NCBI GenBank assembly: GCA_905235765.1
Contig: CAJOMM010000004.1
Location: forward strand, 1 to 16,063
Source of the DNA: an uncultured Clostridia bacterium
GTDB taxonomy: Bacteria; Bacillota; Clostridia; Christensenellales; Borkfalkiaceae
Direction: 5' to 3'
Length of the DNA stretch: 16,063 bases
Part shown: positions 1 to 6,143 of the stretch, one piece after another
Numbering within the stretch: position 1 is the stretch's first letter
Layout of the letters: each line of letters begins with the position of its first letter
The notes under the pieces: model-generated
What the model was told of the DNA's origin: nothing
Databases searched by the model: none
The model's input: the letters and a program-made list of their open reading frames with translations, nothing else
Translations under genes and position numbers: made by a program

Positions 1-817
1 AATTTACAATTGCTTCTTTAACGTATCCTTTATTTACAAAATCTTCGTAACTTGCGTCTCCGTTGCGTTTGGATAATTTATGAGACGCGTCTTTCATTAT
101 CGGTGGTAAATGAATATAAGTAGGTCTTTCCCAACCGAAGGCGTCGTACATTAAGTTATATTTAGGTGTAGAAGATAAATATTCAGTACCACGGATAACG
201 TGGGTTATACCCATAAGGTGATCGTCTATAACGTTTGCAAAATTATAGGTTGGCATACCGTCGCTTTTAATTAAAATTCCGTCTTCGATATCCTTATAAT
301 CCACGGAAATATCTCCATAGACAAGATCGTGATAAGTTCCGACACCTTTCTCCGGAATATTCTGCCTTATAACGTATGGCACGCCGTTTTTTAAATTTTT
401 CTCTATTTCTTCTTTGGAAAGTTTCAGACAGTGCTTATCATAACGAAGGTTACCTTCTTTATCGCGAAGGGTTTCTATACGTTCCGGCGCACAAAAACAA
501 TAGTATGCGCCGCCTAAATCTATAAGTTTCTTTGCATAATCCAAATAGATTTGTTTTCTCTCACTCTGAACGTAAGGACCGTAATTTCCTCCGATATCCG
601 GACCTTCATCATACATAATCTTTGAATCGCGAAGAGTATCGTAAATAATTTGAACGGAACCGTCTACGTACCTTGCCGTATCCGTATCTTCTATTCTTAA
701 AATAAAATCACCGCCGTTCTTTTTAGCAAATAAAAAACCGTAAAGAGCGGTTCTTAGTCCGCCGATATGTAGATATCCGGTAGGACTTGGAGCGAATCTT
801 GTTCTTACTTTTTGCAT
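1..817 (-). CDS. gltX: Glutamyl-tRNA synthetase, partial (N-terminal 272 residues)
   Basis: This cytoplasmic class I aminoacyl-tRNA synthetase charges tRNA-Glu with glutamate using ATP. The product starts MQKVRTRFAPSPTG, followed by the ATP-binding HIGH-type motif YLHIGG at residues 15-20. RIEDTD follows at residues 41-46, and the KMSKS-type loop appears as KLSKR at residues 247-251. The gene runs off the left edge, so the C-terminal anticodon-binding domain (about 200 further residues in the family) is not seen. The ATG at 815-817 is preceded by a good AGGAGA ribosome binding site about 5 bases upstream. The gene is divergent from rsmG across an AT-rich spacer and has its own promoter at 991-1018. 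Whether it discriminates between tRNA-Glu and tRNA-Gln cannot be judged from this fragment. Identity is very secure. Confidence 0.97.
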   Translation of the reverse strand, partial: MQKVRTRFAPSPTGYLHIGGLRTALYGFLFAKKNGGDFILRIEDTDTARYVDGSVQIIYDTLRDSKIMYDEGPDIGGNYGPYVQSERKQIYLDYAKKLIDLGGAYYCFCAPERIETLRDKEGNLRYDKHCLKLSKEEIEKNLKNGVPYVIRQNIPEKGVGTYHDLVYGDISVDYKDIEDGILIKSDGMPTYNFANVIDDHLMGITHVIRGTEYLSSTPKYNLMYDAFGWERPTYIHLPPIMKDASHKLSKRNGDASYEDFVNKGYVKEAIVN

Positions 818-990
818 ATTTATCTCCTGAATTTAATTTTTGTTATAAAATTGTTATACAGATTGTCTGACGTCATCTAAAATGCTATTCAACTGTAAAC
901 CATCTAAAGTTGCACGGTTATATTTGTTTATGTTTAAACTATGAAAATAAATTACTGTTTTTGAAAACTCTTATAAATTTTCTCGCTTAC

Positions 991-1018
991 ATTATACCAA
1001 ATTTTTTCGGAAAATCAA
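991..1018 (-). promoter_or_regulatory. Probable sigma-A promoter of gltX (extended -10)
   Basis: On the minus strand a TTGATT -35 box (1013-1018) lies 16 bases from a perfect TATAAT -10 box (991-996). The -10 box is preceded by TGG, which makes an extended -10. Transcription would start near 984, leaving an untranslated leader of about 167 bases before the gltX ATG. The box match is seen; use in vivo is inferred. Confidence 0.7.
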
Positions 1019-1283
1019 TAGGATAGGTTATAGGTTTTTTTATTTTTATTTTAAATTTAAATTATTAGTATTAGTATTTCGTGTCAGTATTGTTGAGTTG
1101 TTTTGAAAAGTTATATTTTACCTGATAAAATCGTTGTTGGATTTTCTGTTTATAAATTGTTGAATAAATTTAGTAACGTTAATAAGTTAAAATTATCTTT
1201 GCGCAAAATAATAAAAATTTTTTTGATAAATTATTTTTTTAAAATATGTTAACAAAAAAATCTACAACGTTAATAAATAAAAG

Positions 1284-1327
1284 TTGATAAAATTTTAATT
1301 GTGGAAAAATATAAAATATGTTAAAAT
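1284..1327 (+). promoter_or_regulatory. Probable rsmG promoter region (exact boxes ambiguous)
   Basis: Two -35/-10 readings are possible. One is TTGATA (1284-1289) with TATAAA (1310-1315), at a long 20-base spacing. The other is TTGTGG (1299-1304) with TAAAAT (1322-1327), at 17 bases. Either would start transcription within about 15 bases of the rsmG ATG at 1335, so the mRNA would have almost no leader. No Shine-Dalgarno sequence is visible in this interval. Confidence 0.4.
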
Positions 1328-1334
1328 AAATTTT

Positions 1335-2015
1335 ATGAAGGAATTATTTAAAAGTTACGGATATGATTTTTCCGATGAAATCAACGAAGATTTTGAAAAA
1401 TATTACGATATACTTATTGAATATAATTCAAGATTCAATATAACCGCTATTACCGAAAAAAAAGATGTTTTTGTAAAACACTTTATAGACAGTTTATCGG
1501 GAAAAGATTTAATATTCGGGGATAATATTTTGGATATAGGTTCCGGCGGAGGTTTTCCCGCCTTGCCTCTTAAAATAATTTATCCGAAAAAGAGGTTTAC
1601 TTTAATAGAAGCGACGGGGAAAAAATGCGTATTCTTAAAAGCGGTAACAGATTTATTGAAACTTAATTCCGTTACGGTAGTCAATGCGAGGGCTGAAGAA
1701 CTTTCTAAAAACGAAAATTTTCGCGAAAAATTCGACACGGTTACGGCAAGGGCGGTAGCGCGGCTTAACGTTTTAACGGAACTTTGCTTACCTTTTGTTA
1801 AAATCGGCGGAAAGTTTATCGCCTATAAAGGAAATTCGGAGGAAGAAATTAAAGAAGCGGAAAACGCGGTAAAAGTTTTAGGCGGCAGAATAAATACCGT
1901 AAAAGAATTTACCTTAAACGACGAAAAAAGATCTATAATAGAAATAGTAAAAGAAAAAAATACTCCCGATTTATTCCCGAGAACAAACGCTAAAATCAAA
2001 AAAAATCCTTTATGA
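1335..2015 (+). CDS. rsmG: 16S rRNA (guanine527-N7)-methyltransferase RsmG
   Basis: RsmG (GidB) methylates N7 of G527 in 16S rRNA using S-adenosylmethionine; its loss is known in several bacteria to give low-level streptomycin resistance. The 226-residue product has the family N-terminus with YNSRFNITAITEKKDVFVKH. The SAM-binding loop follows as NILDIGSGGGFPALPLKI, then the TARAVA motif, and the family's C-terminal tail ends FPRTNAKIKKNPL. I chose the ATG at 1335: the upstream TTG at 1299 would add 12 residues, lies in the promoter region and has no ribosome binding site. The ATG also lacks one, so translation may be leaderless. The stop overlaps the next start as ATGA (2012-2015), which implies coupling. 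In many bacteria rsmG lies beside mnmG near the origin; here mnmE and mnmG are absent. Confidence 0.96.
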   Translation: MKELFKSYGYDFSDEINEDFEKYYDILIEYNSRFNITAITEKKDVFVKHFIDSLSGKDLIFGDNILDIGSGGGFPALPLKIIYPKKRFTLIEATGKKCVFLKAVTDLLKLNSVTVVNARAEELSKNENFREKFDTVTARAVARLNVLTELCLPFVKIGGKFIAYKGNSEEEIKEAENAVKVLGGRINTVKEFTLNDEKRSIIEIVKEKNTPDLFPRTNAKIKKNPL

Positions 2016-2506
2016 AACAAGTTAAACCGATATTCTTACCAAAAATTAAGACAAATAAAAATAAAACGGTAGCCGTATCCGGTCATAGAAATTTAAGCTA
2101 CGGAATAAATAAAGATATTGTCGAAAAAACTTTTTTATCTTTAATAGAAAGGGGTTTCGATACGTTTTTAGTGGGCATGGCGATAGGGTTCGACACGTTG
2201 TGTTTTAATATTCTGTCCGAATTAAGAAATAAATACGATATTAAAATCATTGCGTGTATTCCTTGCCTCGATCAATCGTTAAAGTTTTCCGAATCGTCTA
2301 AAACAGAATATACGGAAATGCTGAAAATTTCGGACGATAAAGTTTTGATATCTTTAAACTATACTAAAAATTGTATGCTCGACAGAAACGTATATATGGT
2401 TAATAACAGTTCCGTCTTAGTCGCATATATCAGAGAAAATAAGGGAGGCACTTATTTTACGGTAAATTACGCCAAAAACGAAAATAAGGAAATTATATTC
2501 GTCTGA
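2012..2506 (+). CDS. DUF1273 / YpsA-like SLOG-family protein
   Basis: The 164-residue cytoplasmic protein has the features of the DUF1273 branch of the SLOG superfamily (Rossmann-like proteins thought to bind nucleotide ligands). They are AVSGHRNL at residues 21-28, the glycine-rich FLVGMAIGFDT at 52-62, a conserved ACIPC at 81-85, RNVYMV at 125-130 and KGGTYFTVNYA near the C-terminus (144-154). Bacillus YpsA, a relative, has been linked to cell division and oxidative stress, but no enzymatic activity is firmly established. I therefore assign the family and not a function. The start overlaps the rsmG stop by four bases, so the two genes are translationally coupled. A roughly 180-base gap with a new promoter separates it from rplM. 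The N-terminal 15 residues (KQVKPIFLPKIKTNK) extend beyond the core fold. Confidence 0.88.
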   Translation: MKQVKPIFLPKIKTNKNKTVAVSGHRNLSYGINKDIVEKTFLSLIERGFDTFLVGMAIGFDTLCFNILSELRNKYDIKIIACIPCLDQSLKFSESSKTEYTEMLKISDDKVLISLNYTKNCMLDRNVYMVNNSSVLVAYIRENKGGTYFTVNYAKNENKEIIFV

Positions 2507-2602
2507 AATTGTGGCTGAAATTTTTTCTTATACAATATATAGTGTGAGTGAAAAAGTTTATTTCTAAAAAAGCAAAAAAGTGCGAAAATATATAAAAAAC
2601 GC
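2507..2602 (+). other. Short AT-rich spacer downstream of the DUF1273 gene
   Basis: No gene and no convincing terminator hairpin is visible. The words CTGAAATT at 2503-2510 and 2515-2522 form a short direct repeat. A weak promoter-like pair, TTGTGG (2509-2514) and TACAAT (2531-2536) with 16-base spacing, is possible but much poorer than the rplM promoter that follows. Confidence 0.4.
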
Positions 2603-2632
2603 TTGACTTTTGAGGGTATAATAATTTAATAT
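2603..2632 (+). promoter_or_regulatory. Promoter of rplM-rpsI
   Basis: TTGACT (2603-2608) is followed, after 18 bases, by TAATAT (2627-2632). A TATAAT at 2617-2622 lies too close to pair with this -35 box. The promoter sits directly before the structured leader, leaving about 95 bases of untranslated RNA before rplM. Confidence 0.6.
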
Positions 2633-2633
2633 A

Positions 2634-2716
2634 AATAAGCGTAAAATCGGGATATTACGGAATTAGCCCTTCCGTCGCGTCGTCGTGAAACGCGGAGATT
2701 TCCGAGATTACTTATT
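2634..2716 (+). promoter_or_regulatory. Structured rplM leader, candidate L13 ribosomal-protein leader RNA
   Basis: The leader can form a long closing helix. AATAAG (2634-2639) pairs with CTTATT (2711-2716), TAA (2642-2644) with TTA (2708-2710), and TCGGGA (2647-2652) with TTTCCGA bases 2700-2705. An A-A/G-A internal loop lies within it. The helix encloses two hairpins: ACGGAA/TTCCGT (2657-2662 with 2670-2675, loop of 7) and CGCG/CGCG (2676-2679 with 2691-2694, loop of 11). It ends just before the AGGAGA ribosome binding site of rplM. An L13 leader RNA family is known upstream of rplM in Bacillota, where the ribosomal protein is thought to control its own operon. Membership is inferred from position and fold, not from sequence alignment. 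Confidence 0.55.
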
Positions 2717-2735
2717 AAATATAGGAGAAAAAACC

Positions 2736-3167
2736 ATGAGAACGTATATGGCAAAAAATACCGACGTTGTGAGAAAATGGTACGTTGTGGACGCCGAAGG
2801 CGTGGCTCTCGGTAGACTTGCGTCTAAAGTAGCAGCCGTTCTTCGCGGAAAAAACAAACCTATTTTCACGCCTAACGTCGACACCGGCGACTACGTTATT
2901 ATCATCAATACCGATAAAGTAGTTTTGACGGGAAAGAAGTTGGAAAAGAAATATTACAGATATCACACGGGCCACATCGGAGGACTTAAAGAGATTCAAT
3001 ATAAAACTCTTATGAAGGAAAAGTCCGACGTCGCGGTGTACGAAGCGGTAAAAGGGATGCTTCCGAAAAACAGTTTAGGTCGCAAAATGATCAAGAAACT
3101 TAAAGTATATAAAGGTCCGGAACACAATCAGGAAGCGCAGAAACCCGAACCGCTTAAACTTAATTAA
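2736..3167 (+). CDS. rplM: 50S ribosomal protein L13 (uL13)
   Basis: This early-assembly protein of the large ribosomal subunit is 143 residues long, the usual size. Recognisable elements are KWYVVDAEGVALGRLAS near the N-terminus, FTPNVDTGDYVIIIN in the core, YYRYHTGHIGG and the conserved GMLPKNSLGRKM. The C-terminal tail ends in KPEPLKLN. The ATG at 2736 is chosen because AGGAGA lies at 2723-2728 and the protein then matches the family start. An in-frame GTG at 2685 falls inside the structured leader. rpsI follows after 12 bases, the standard L13-S9 operon. The operon is probably autoregulated through the leader. Confidence 0.98.
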   Translation: MRTYMAKNTDVVRKWYVVDAEGVALGRLASKVAAVLRGKNKPIFTPNVDTGDYVIIINTDKVVLTGKKLEKKYYRYHTGHIGGLKEIQYKTLMKEKSDVAVYEAVKGMLPKNSLGRKMIKKLKVYKGPEHNQEAQKPEPLKLN

Positions 3168-3179
3168 AGGGGAATAGTT

Positions 3180-3593
3180 ATGGCTAAAACAACATCTAAA
3201 AAGAAACTTCAGTATTGGGGAACCGGTAGAAGAAAGAAAGCCATTGCGAGAGTAAGGCTTATTCCGGCAGGCGACGGCACGATCGTAATAAACGGCAAAA
3301 CCTTGGACGAATATTTCGGATCCGACACGTTAAAGTTTATCGTTAAACAGCCGTTAGAACTTTTACAGGTCGGCGCAAAGTACGACGTATTGATAAACGT
3401 CAAAGGCGGCGGACTGACCGGTCAGGCAGGCGCAATTCGCCACGGTATATCGAGGGCGCTTTTACTTGCCGAAGAAAATTCCCGTGCAGAACTGAAAAAA
3501 GCGGGATTCCTCACCAGAGATTCCAGGATGAAGGAAAGAAAGAAGTACGGCTTGAAGAAAGCGCGTCGCGCACCGCAGTTTAGTAAGAGATAA
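3180..3593 (+). CDS. rpsI: 30S ribosomal protein S9 (uS9)
   Basis: uS9 belongs to the head of the small subunit; its C-terminal tail reaches the tRNA in the P site. The 137-residue product contains QYWGTGRRKKAIARVRL near the start. It then has the glycine-rich VKGGGLTGQAGAIRHGISRA and the invariant C-terminal KKARRAPQFSKR, in which the final lysine-arginine contacts P-site tRNA. An AAAGGGG ribosome binding site sits 7 bases before the ATG. It follows rplM closely and is followed by a strong terminator, so the operon ends here. The first nine residues (AKTTSKKKL) form a slightly extended N-terminus. Confidence 0.98.
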   Translation: MAKTTSKKKLQYWGTGRRKKAIARVRLIPAGDGTIVINGKTLDEYFGSDTLKFIVKQPLELLQVGAKYDVLINVKGGGLTGQAGAIRHGISRALLLAEENSRAELKKAGFLTRDSRMKERKKYGLKKARRAPQFSKR

Positions 3594-3615
3594 TTTTATT
3601 ATCGGAAATTTTGTC

Positions 3616-3650
3616 AAAAGCGAGAGATTTTTTCTCTCGCTTTTTTTATT
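3616..3650 (+). terminator. Rho-independent terminator of rplM-rpsI
   Basis: The stem AGCGAGAGA (3619-3627) pairs perfectly with TCTCTCGCT (3633-3641) around a loop of five T. A-T pairs extend it outward, and a run of T from 3641 to 3647 follows. It ends the ribosomal operon before the separate rnpB promoter. Confidence 0.93.
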
Positions 3651-3653
3651 AGG

Positions 3654-3682
3654 TTTACAAAACCTATAAAAAGTTATATAAT
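3654..3682 (+). promoter_or_regulatory. Promoter of rnpB
   Basis: TTTACA (3654-3659) lies 17 bases from a perfect TATAAT (3677-3682). The predicted start, about 3689-3690, coincides with the 5' end of the RNase P RNA P1 helix, which supports both calls. Confidence 0.85.
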
Positions 3683-3688
3683 AATTTT

Positions 3689-4031
3689 AAGCGGGCCGTG
3701 CTGCCGCGGAAACGGAGAGAAACCGTTTACGAGGAAAGTCCGAGCGTTTCAGGAACAGGGTGCCGGAGAAATCCCGGTGAAGGCGACTTTAAGGAAAGTG
3801 CAACAGAAAATTACCGCCGAATTTTCGGTAAGGGTGAAAAGGCGGGGTAAGAGCCCACCGCCCTCTCGGTAACGAGAGGGGCTGTGTAAACCCCACCCGA
3901 CGCAAGATTGACGAGCCGTTTCTTTGGGAGTTCCGCCGAAACGGTTCATTAAAATATCGCTGGGGGGTAACGGAGACGTTACTCGTAGATAAATGGCAGC
4001 ACTCGACAGAACTCGGCTTATAGGCCCGCTT
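3689..4031 (+). ncRNA. rnpB: RNase P RNA (bacterial class A type)
   Basis: This is the catalytic RNA of RNase P, which removes 5' leaders from pre-tRNAs together with RnpA. The ends pair as P1: AAGCGGGCC (3689-3697) with GGCCCGCTT (4023-4031). Conserved blocks are GAGGAAAGTCCG (3731-3742), ACAGAAAATTACCGCC (3803-3818, P4 side), AGGGTGAAAAGGCGG (3831-3845), GGTAAGAGCCCACCGCC (3846-3862), AGATAAATGGCAGC (3987-4000) and ACAGAACTCGGCTTATAGG (4006-4024). The length, about 343 bases, is normal, and the pattern is that of the ancestral class A, as in clostridia, rather than the Bacillus class B. It lies 1.5 kb upstream of rnpA. A T tract follows at 4033-4038. A weak hairpin, GGGAA/TTCCC at 4080-4099 with nine T at 4104-4112, may be the terminator. 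Confidence 0.97.
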
Positions 4032-4099
4032 ATTTTTTATAAAATTACACAGCCGTTTTGCGTGTGATAAATAATACGGGGGAACATTACGTTTTTCCC

Positions 4100-4128
4100 T
4101 TGATTTTTTTTTCGTTTTATTATATAAT
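4100..4128 (+). promoter_or_regulatory. Promoter of dnaN
   Basis: TTGATT (4100-4105) and a perfect TATAAT (4123-4128) are separated by 17 bases. Transcription would begin near 4135, about 40 bases before the dnaN ATG. The T-rich spacer overlaps the possible rnpB terminator T run. Confidence 0.8.
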
Positions 4129-4174
4129 TTTATAGGTAGGCGAAAAGTCTATATATTTTTTACGGAGATTTTCT

Positions 4175-5275
4175 ATGAAACTTATTTGCGACGGATTAGA
4201 TCTTTCTGACGCGGTTTTAAAGGTAAGTAAAGCGCTTCCGGCTAAAACGCCGAACCCAGTCCTTGAAGGTATTAAAATTAAGGCGGAAGGAGATAAACTC
4301 ACCGTTACCGCCACCGATACCGAATTGACGATTTCTAAAACCATTAAAGCCGAAGTCCTTATGGACGGCGAAGCGGTCGTCGTCGGCAGATATTTTATAG
4401 ACTTCGTTAAAAAACTCGAAAAAGAACAGATCGAACTTTCCCGTCTTTACGACGGTCAACTTCAGATAAAGTATTCCGATTCGGAATCCGAACTTCAGGT
4501 CTACCCCGTTGAGAGTTACCCCGTTATTAAAAAAGACGACGACGAAAACTTCTTCGAACTTAAAGCCGAGGAACTTAAAGACGTTGTGGAAAAGACCGTT
4601 CTTGCCTGCTCTGCGGACGATTCCCGTCCTATATTGAAGGGCGTGCTTTTCGAGGTTGAAGGCGATACCCTTACCGCCGTCGCGTTAGACGGGTTCAGAA
4701 TGAGCGTCGTCAAAAAAGAAGTAAAGGGCAGCGGAAATTTTAAGGCGATTATTCCGGCGAGGACTTTGAACGAAATAATAAGAGTCATAGAAAAAGAGGG
4801 TGAAACCGTAAAGGTCAGGCTTCAGAAAAACACCCTTTATTTACAGGTTGAGGATACCGAAGTTTATTCGAGGCTTATAGAGGGCGAATTCGTGAAATAT
4901 TCGCACATTTTGCCGACTTCTTTCGAGAACGTGGTTACCGTAAATAAAGACGCTATGTTAGGTAGCCTCGAGAGGGCGACCATAGTCGCCAAAAACGACC
5001 GTTATAATATTGTCAAATTCGAAATAAAAGAGGACGTTATGACCGTTTCTTCAAAGTCGGAAATAGGTTACGTTACGGAAAACGTTCCCATCACCCTTAA
5101 AGGTAAAGATCTGGTCATCGCGTTTAACGGCAAATATCTTACGGAATACCTTAAAATCATAAAGGATTCGCACGTAAGTTTTAATTTTAATTCGCCGATA
5201 GATCCTTGCATCATCACACCGGCGCAGAAAAACGAATTTATATACCTCGTTCTGCCGGTAAGGATAAACATATAA
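4175..5275 (+). CDS. dnaN: DNA polymerase III beta subunit (sliding clamp)
   Basis: The beta clamp is a homodimeric ring that tethers the replicative polymerase and many repair proteins to DNA. The 366-residue length matches the three-domain clamp. The N-terminal domain includes NPVLEGIKIKAEGDKL and the phrase VVVGRYFIDFVKKL. The middle domain carries RPILKGVLFEVEGD and TAVALDGFRMS. The C-terminal domain ends with the family signature YLVLPVRI. A CGGAGA ribosome binding site precedes the ATG by eight bases. The gene has its own promoter and is flanked by rnpB upstream and rpmH downstream. dnaA, recF and gyrB, its usual partners, are not in the window. The clamp loader subunit holB lies in the same window on the other strand. 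Confidence 0.98.
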   Translation: MKLICDGLDLSDAVLKVSKALPAKTPNPVLEGIKIKAEGDKLTVTATDTELTISKTIKAEVLMDGEAVVVGRYFIDFVKKLEKEQIELSRLYDGQLQIKYSDSESELQVYPVESYPVIKKDDDENFFELKAEELKDVVEKTVLACSADDSRPILKGVLFEVEGDTLTAVALDGFRMSVVKKEVKGSGNFKAIIPARTLNEIIRVIEKEGETVKVRLQKNTLYLQVEDTEVYSRLIEGEFVKYSHILPTSFENVVTVNKDAMLGSLERATIVAKNDRYNIVKFEIKEDVMTVSSKSEIGYVTENVPITLKGKDLVIAFNGKYLTEYLKIIKDSHVSFNFNSPIDPCIITPAQKNEFIYLVLPVRINI

Positions 5276-5299
5276 TTGATTAAGTGCGCCATAAACCGC

Positions 5300-5328
5300 T
5301 TGACAAATATACGAAAAATCTATAAAAT
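5300..5328 (+). promoter_or_regulatory. Promoter of the rpmH-rnpA-yidD-yidC-jag operon
   Basis: A perfect TTGACA (5300-5305) lies 17 bases from TAAAAT (5323-5328) in the short dnaN-rpmH gap. Transcription would start near 5335, about 30 bases before rpmH. It is one of the best promoter matches in the window. Confidence 0.85.
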
Positions 5329-5364
5329 AGTAATACTGCATCAAGAAATTAAGGAGAAACCTAT

Positions 5365-5499
5365 ATGAAACAGACATATCAACCGAAAAAGAGACAGAGA
5401 AGTAAAGTTCACGGGTTCAGAAAAAGAATGAGAACCAAATCCGGCAGAAACGTTATTAAACGTCGCCGCAATAAAGGTCGTCATAAACTTTCCGCGTAA
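5365..5499 (+). CDS. rpmH: 50S ribosomal protein L34 (bL34)
   Basis: This very basic 44-residue large-subunit protein reads MKQTYQPKKRQRSK, then VHGFRKRMRTKSGRNVIKRR, and ends KGRHKLSA, a near-universal bL34 sequence. An AAGGAG ribosome binding site stands eight bases upstream of the ATG. The gene is the first of the conserved rpmH-rnpA-yidD-yidC-jag string and has its own promoter. It ends six bases before rnpA. In most Bacillota rpmH faces away from dnaA across the origin; here it follows dnaN in the same direction. Identity is certain despite the small size. Confidence 0.98.
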   Translation: MKQTYQPKKRQRSKVHGFRKRMRTKSGRNVIKRRRNKGRHKLSA

Positions 5500-5505
5500 A
5501 ACGCA

Positions 5506-5898
5506 ATGGCCTACGACTACAGGTTAAAAAAAGAAAAAGATTTCAATCTTGTTTTTAAAAAGGGTAAAAGAATTTACGCGGAAACGTTAAGCGTTTGTTT
5601 CGTCCCCTCCGACGAATTAAAAGTCGGCTTTTCCGTCGGCAAAAAACACGGGAAAAGCGTCGTCAGAAACAGATTAAAACGTATTTTACGGGAGTCTTTC
5701 AGAAGTTTTTCGCGAGATATACGGGAAAACTTCTTTTTTGTTTTTATCCCAAAGCCTATGAAACCGACCGCTTTGCCCGAAAAATCTATAACAAGATCTC
5801 AGAAGAAAACCGCTAAATACGGGTATGATTACGACAAAATTAAAAAGGATATGAATTACCTCTTGGTTAAAGGCGGCTTTATTAAAACGGATTTGTAA
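5506..5898 (+). CDS. rnpA: Ribonuclease P protein component
   Basis: RnpA is the basic protein cofactor that binds the 5' leader of pre-tRNA and assists the rnpB ribozyme. The 130-residue product has YRLKKEKDFNLVFKKGKR at its start, the central GFSVGKKHGKSVVRNRL and then KRILRE, which together form the RNR-motif helix that contacts the RNA. Between the last core strand (FFFVFIP, residues 76-82) and the final helix (KIKKDMNYLLVKGGFI) lies a polar stretch of about 25 residues rich in K, P, S and T. It seems longer than in most family members. No clear ribosome binding site precedes the ATG, and only six bases separate it from the rpmH stop, so translational coupling to rpmH is likely. The gene is co-transcribed with yidD. 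Confidence 0.96.
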   Translation: MAYDYRLKKEKDFNLVFKKGKRIYAETLSVCFVPSDELKVGFSVGKKHGKSVVRNRLKRILRESFRSFSRDIRENFFFVFIPKPMKPTALPEKSITRSQKKTAKYGYDYDKIKKDMNYLLVKGGFIKTDL

Positions 5899-5899
5899 A

Positions 5900-6133
5900 G
5901 TGTTAAAATTTTTAAGTATTAAACTCATAAGATTTTACCAAAAATTTTTATCTAAAGGCGATTGCAGGTACGTTCCTTCCTGTTCGGAATATACCTTGGA
6001 GGCTATTTTAAAACACGGATTTTTTATCGGAGTCGCGCTCGGCGTCTGGCGTATTTTACGCTGCAATCCGTGGTCTAAGGGCGGTTTTGACAAGGTTCCC
6101 GATAAAAAAAGTCTGGTAAAATGGGTGTATTAA
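5900..6133 (+). CDS. yidD: Membrane protein insertion efficiency factor YidD
   Basis: YidD is a small membrane-associated protein that improves insertion of YidC-dependent proteins. The 77-residue product has an N-terminal amphipathic segment (FLSIKLIRFYQKFLS). It is followed by CRYVPSCSEYTLEAI with conserved cysteines at 22 and 28, then GVWRILRCNPWSKGGFDKVP with a third cysteine at 55. This is the full family signature. The start is a GTG at 5900, one base after the rnpA stop. Initiation is therefore probably coupled. yidC follows after ten bases. The length is typical (70-85 residues). Confidence 0.96.
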   Translation: MLKFLSIKLIRFYQKFLSKGDCRYVPSCSEYTLEAILKHGFFIGVALGVWRILRCNPWSKGGFDKVPDKKSLVKWVY

Positions 6134-6143
6134 AGGAATATAA

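Larger units (their letters stand above)
818..1334. other. AT-rich divergent intergenic region between gltX and rsmG
   Basis: These 517 bases contain no credible gene. The left part (818-984) would be the untranslated leader of gltX. It carries the 8-bp palindrome TGACGTCA at 868-875 and two copies of TTTAGATG on the minus strand, but none of the conserved T-box sequence. The right part (about 1020-1334) is extremely AT-rich with many A and T tracts. It holds an 11-base direct repeat, AACGTTAATAA, at 1175-1185 and 1266-1276, and several GATAAA words. One sequence, TTATACAGA at 854-862, is a single mismatch from a DnaA box, which is not enough to call an origin. Confidence 0.75.

Noticed and set aside
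818..990. T-box riboswitch for gltX
   Set aside because: The conserved T-box sequence and an antiterminator/terminator pair are not present.
818..1334. Replication origin
   Set aside because: Only one near-match to a DnaA box was found, and dnaA is absent; gene orientation reverses again at 8.5 kb. Kept only as a weak possibility in the findings.
2685..2735. In-frame GTG start that would extend L13 by 17 residues
   Set aside because: It lies within the folded leader, lacks a suitable ribosome binding site, and the ATG at 2736 gives the family-typical start behind AGGAGA.
3749..3949. Minus-strand open frame of 66 codons
   Set aside because: It lies wholly inside the RNase P RNA gene and has no protein family features.
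5595..5816. Overlapping plus-strand frame within rnpA
   Set aside because: Overlapping rnpA genes are known in Thermus, but this frame has no start signal and no recognisable family feature.
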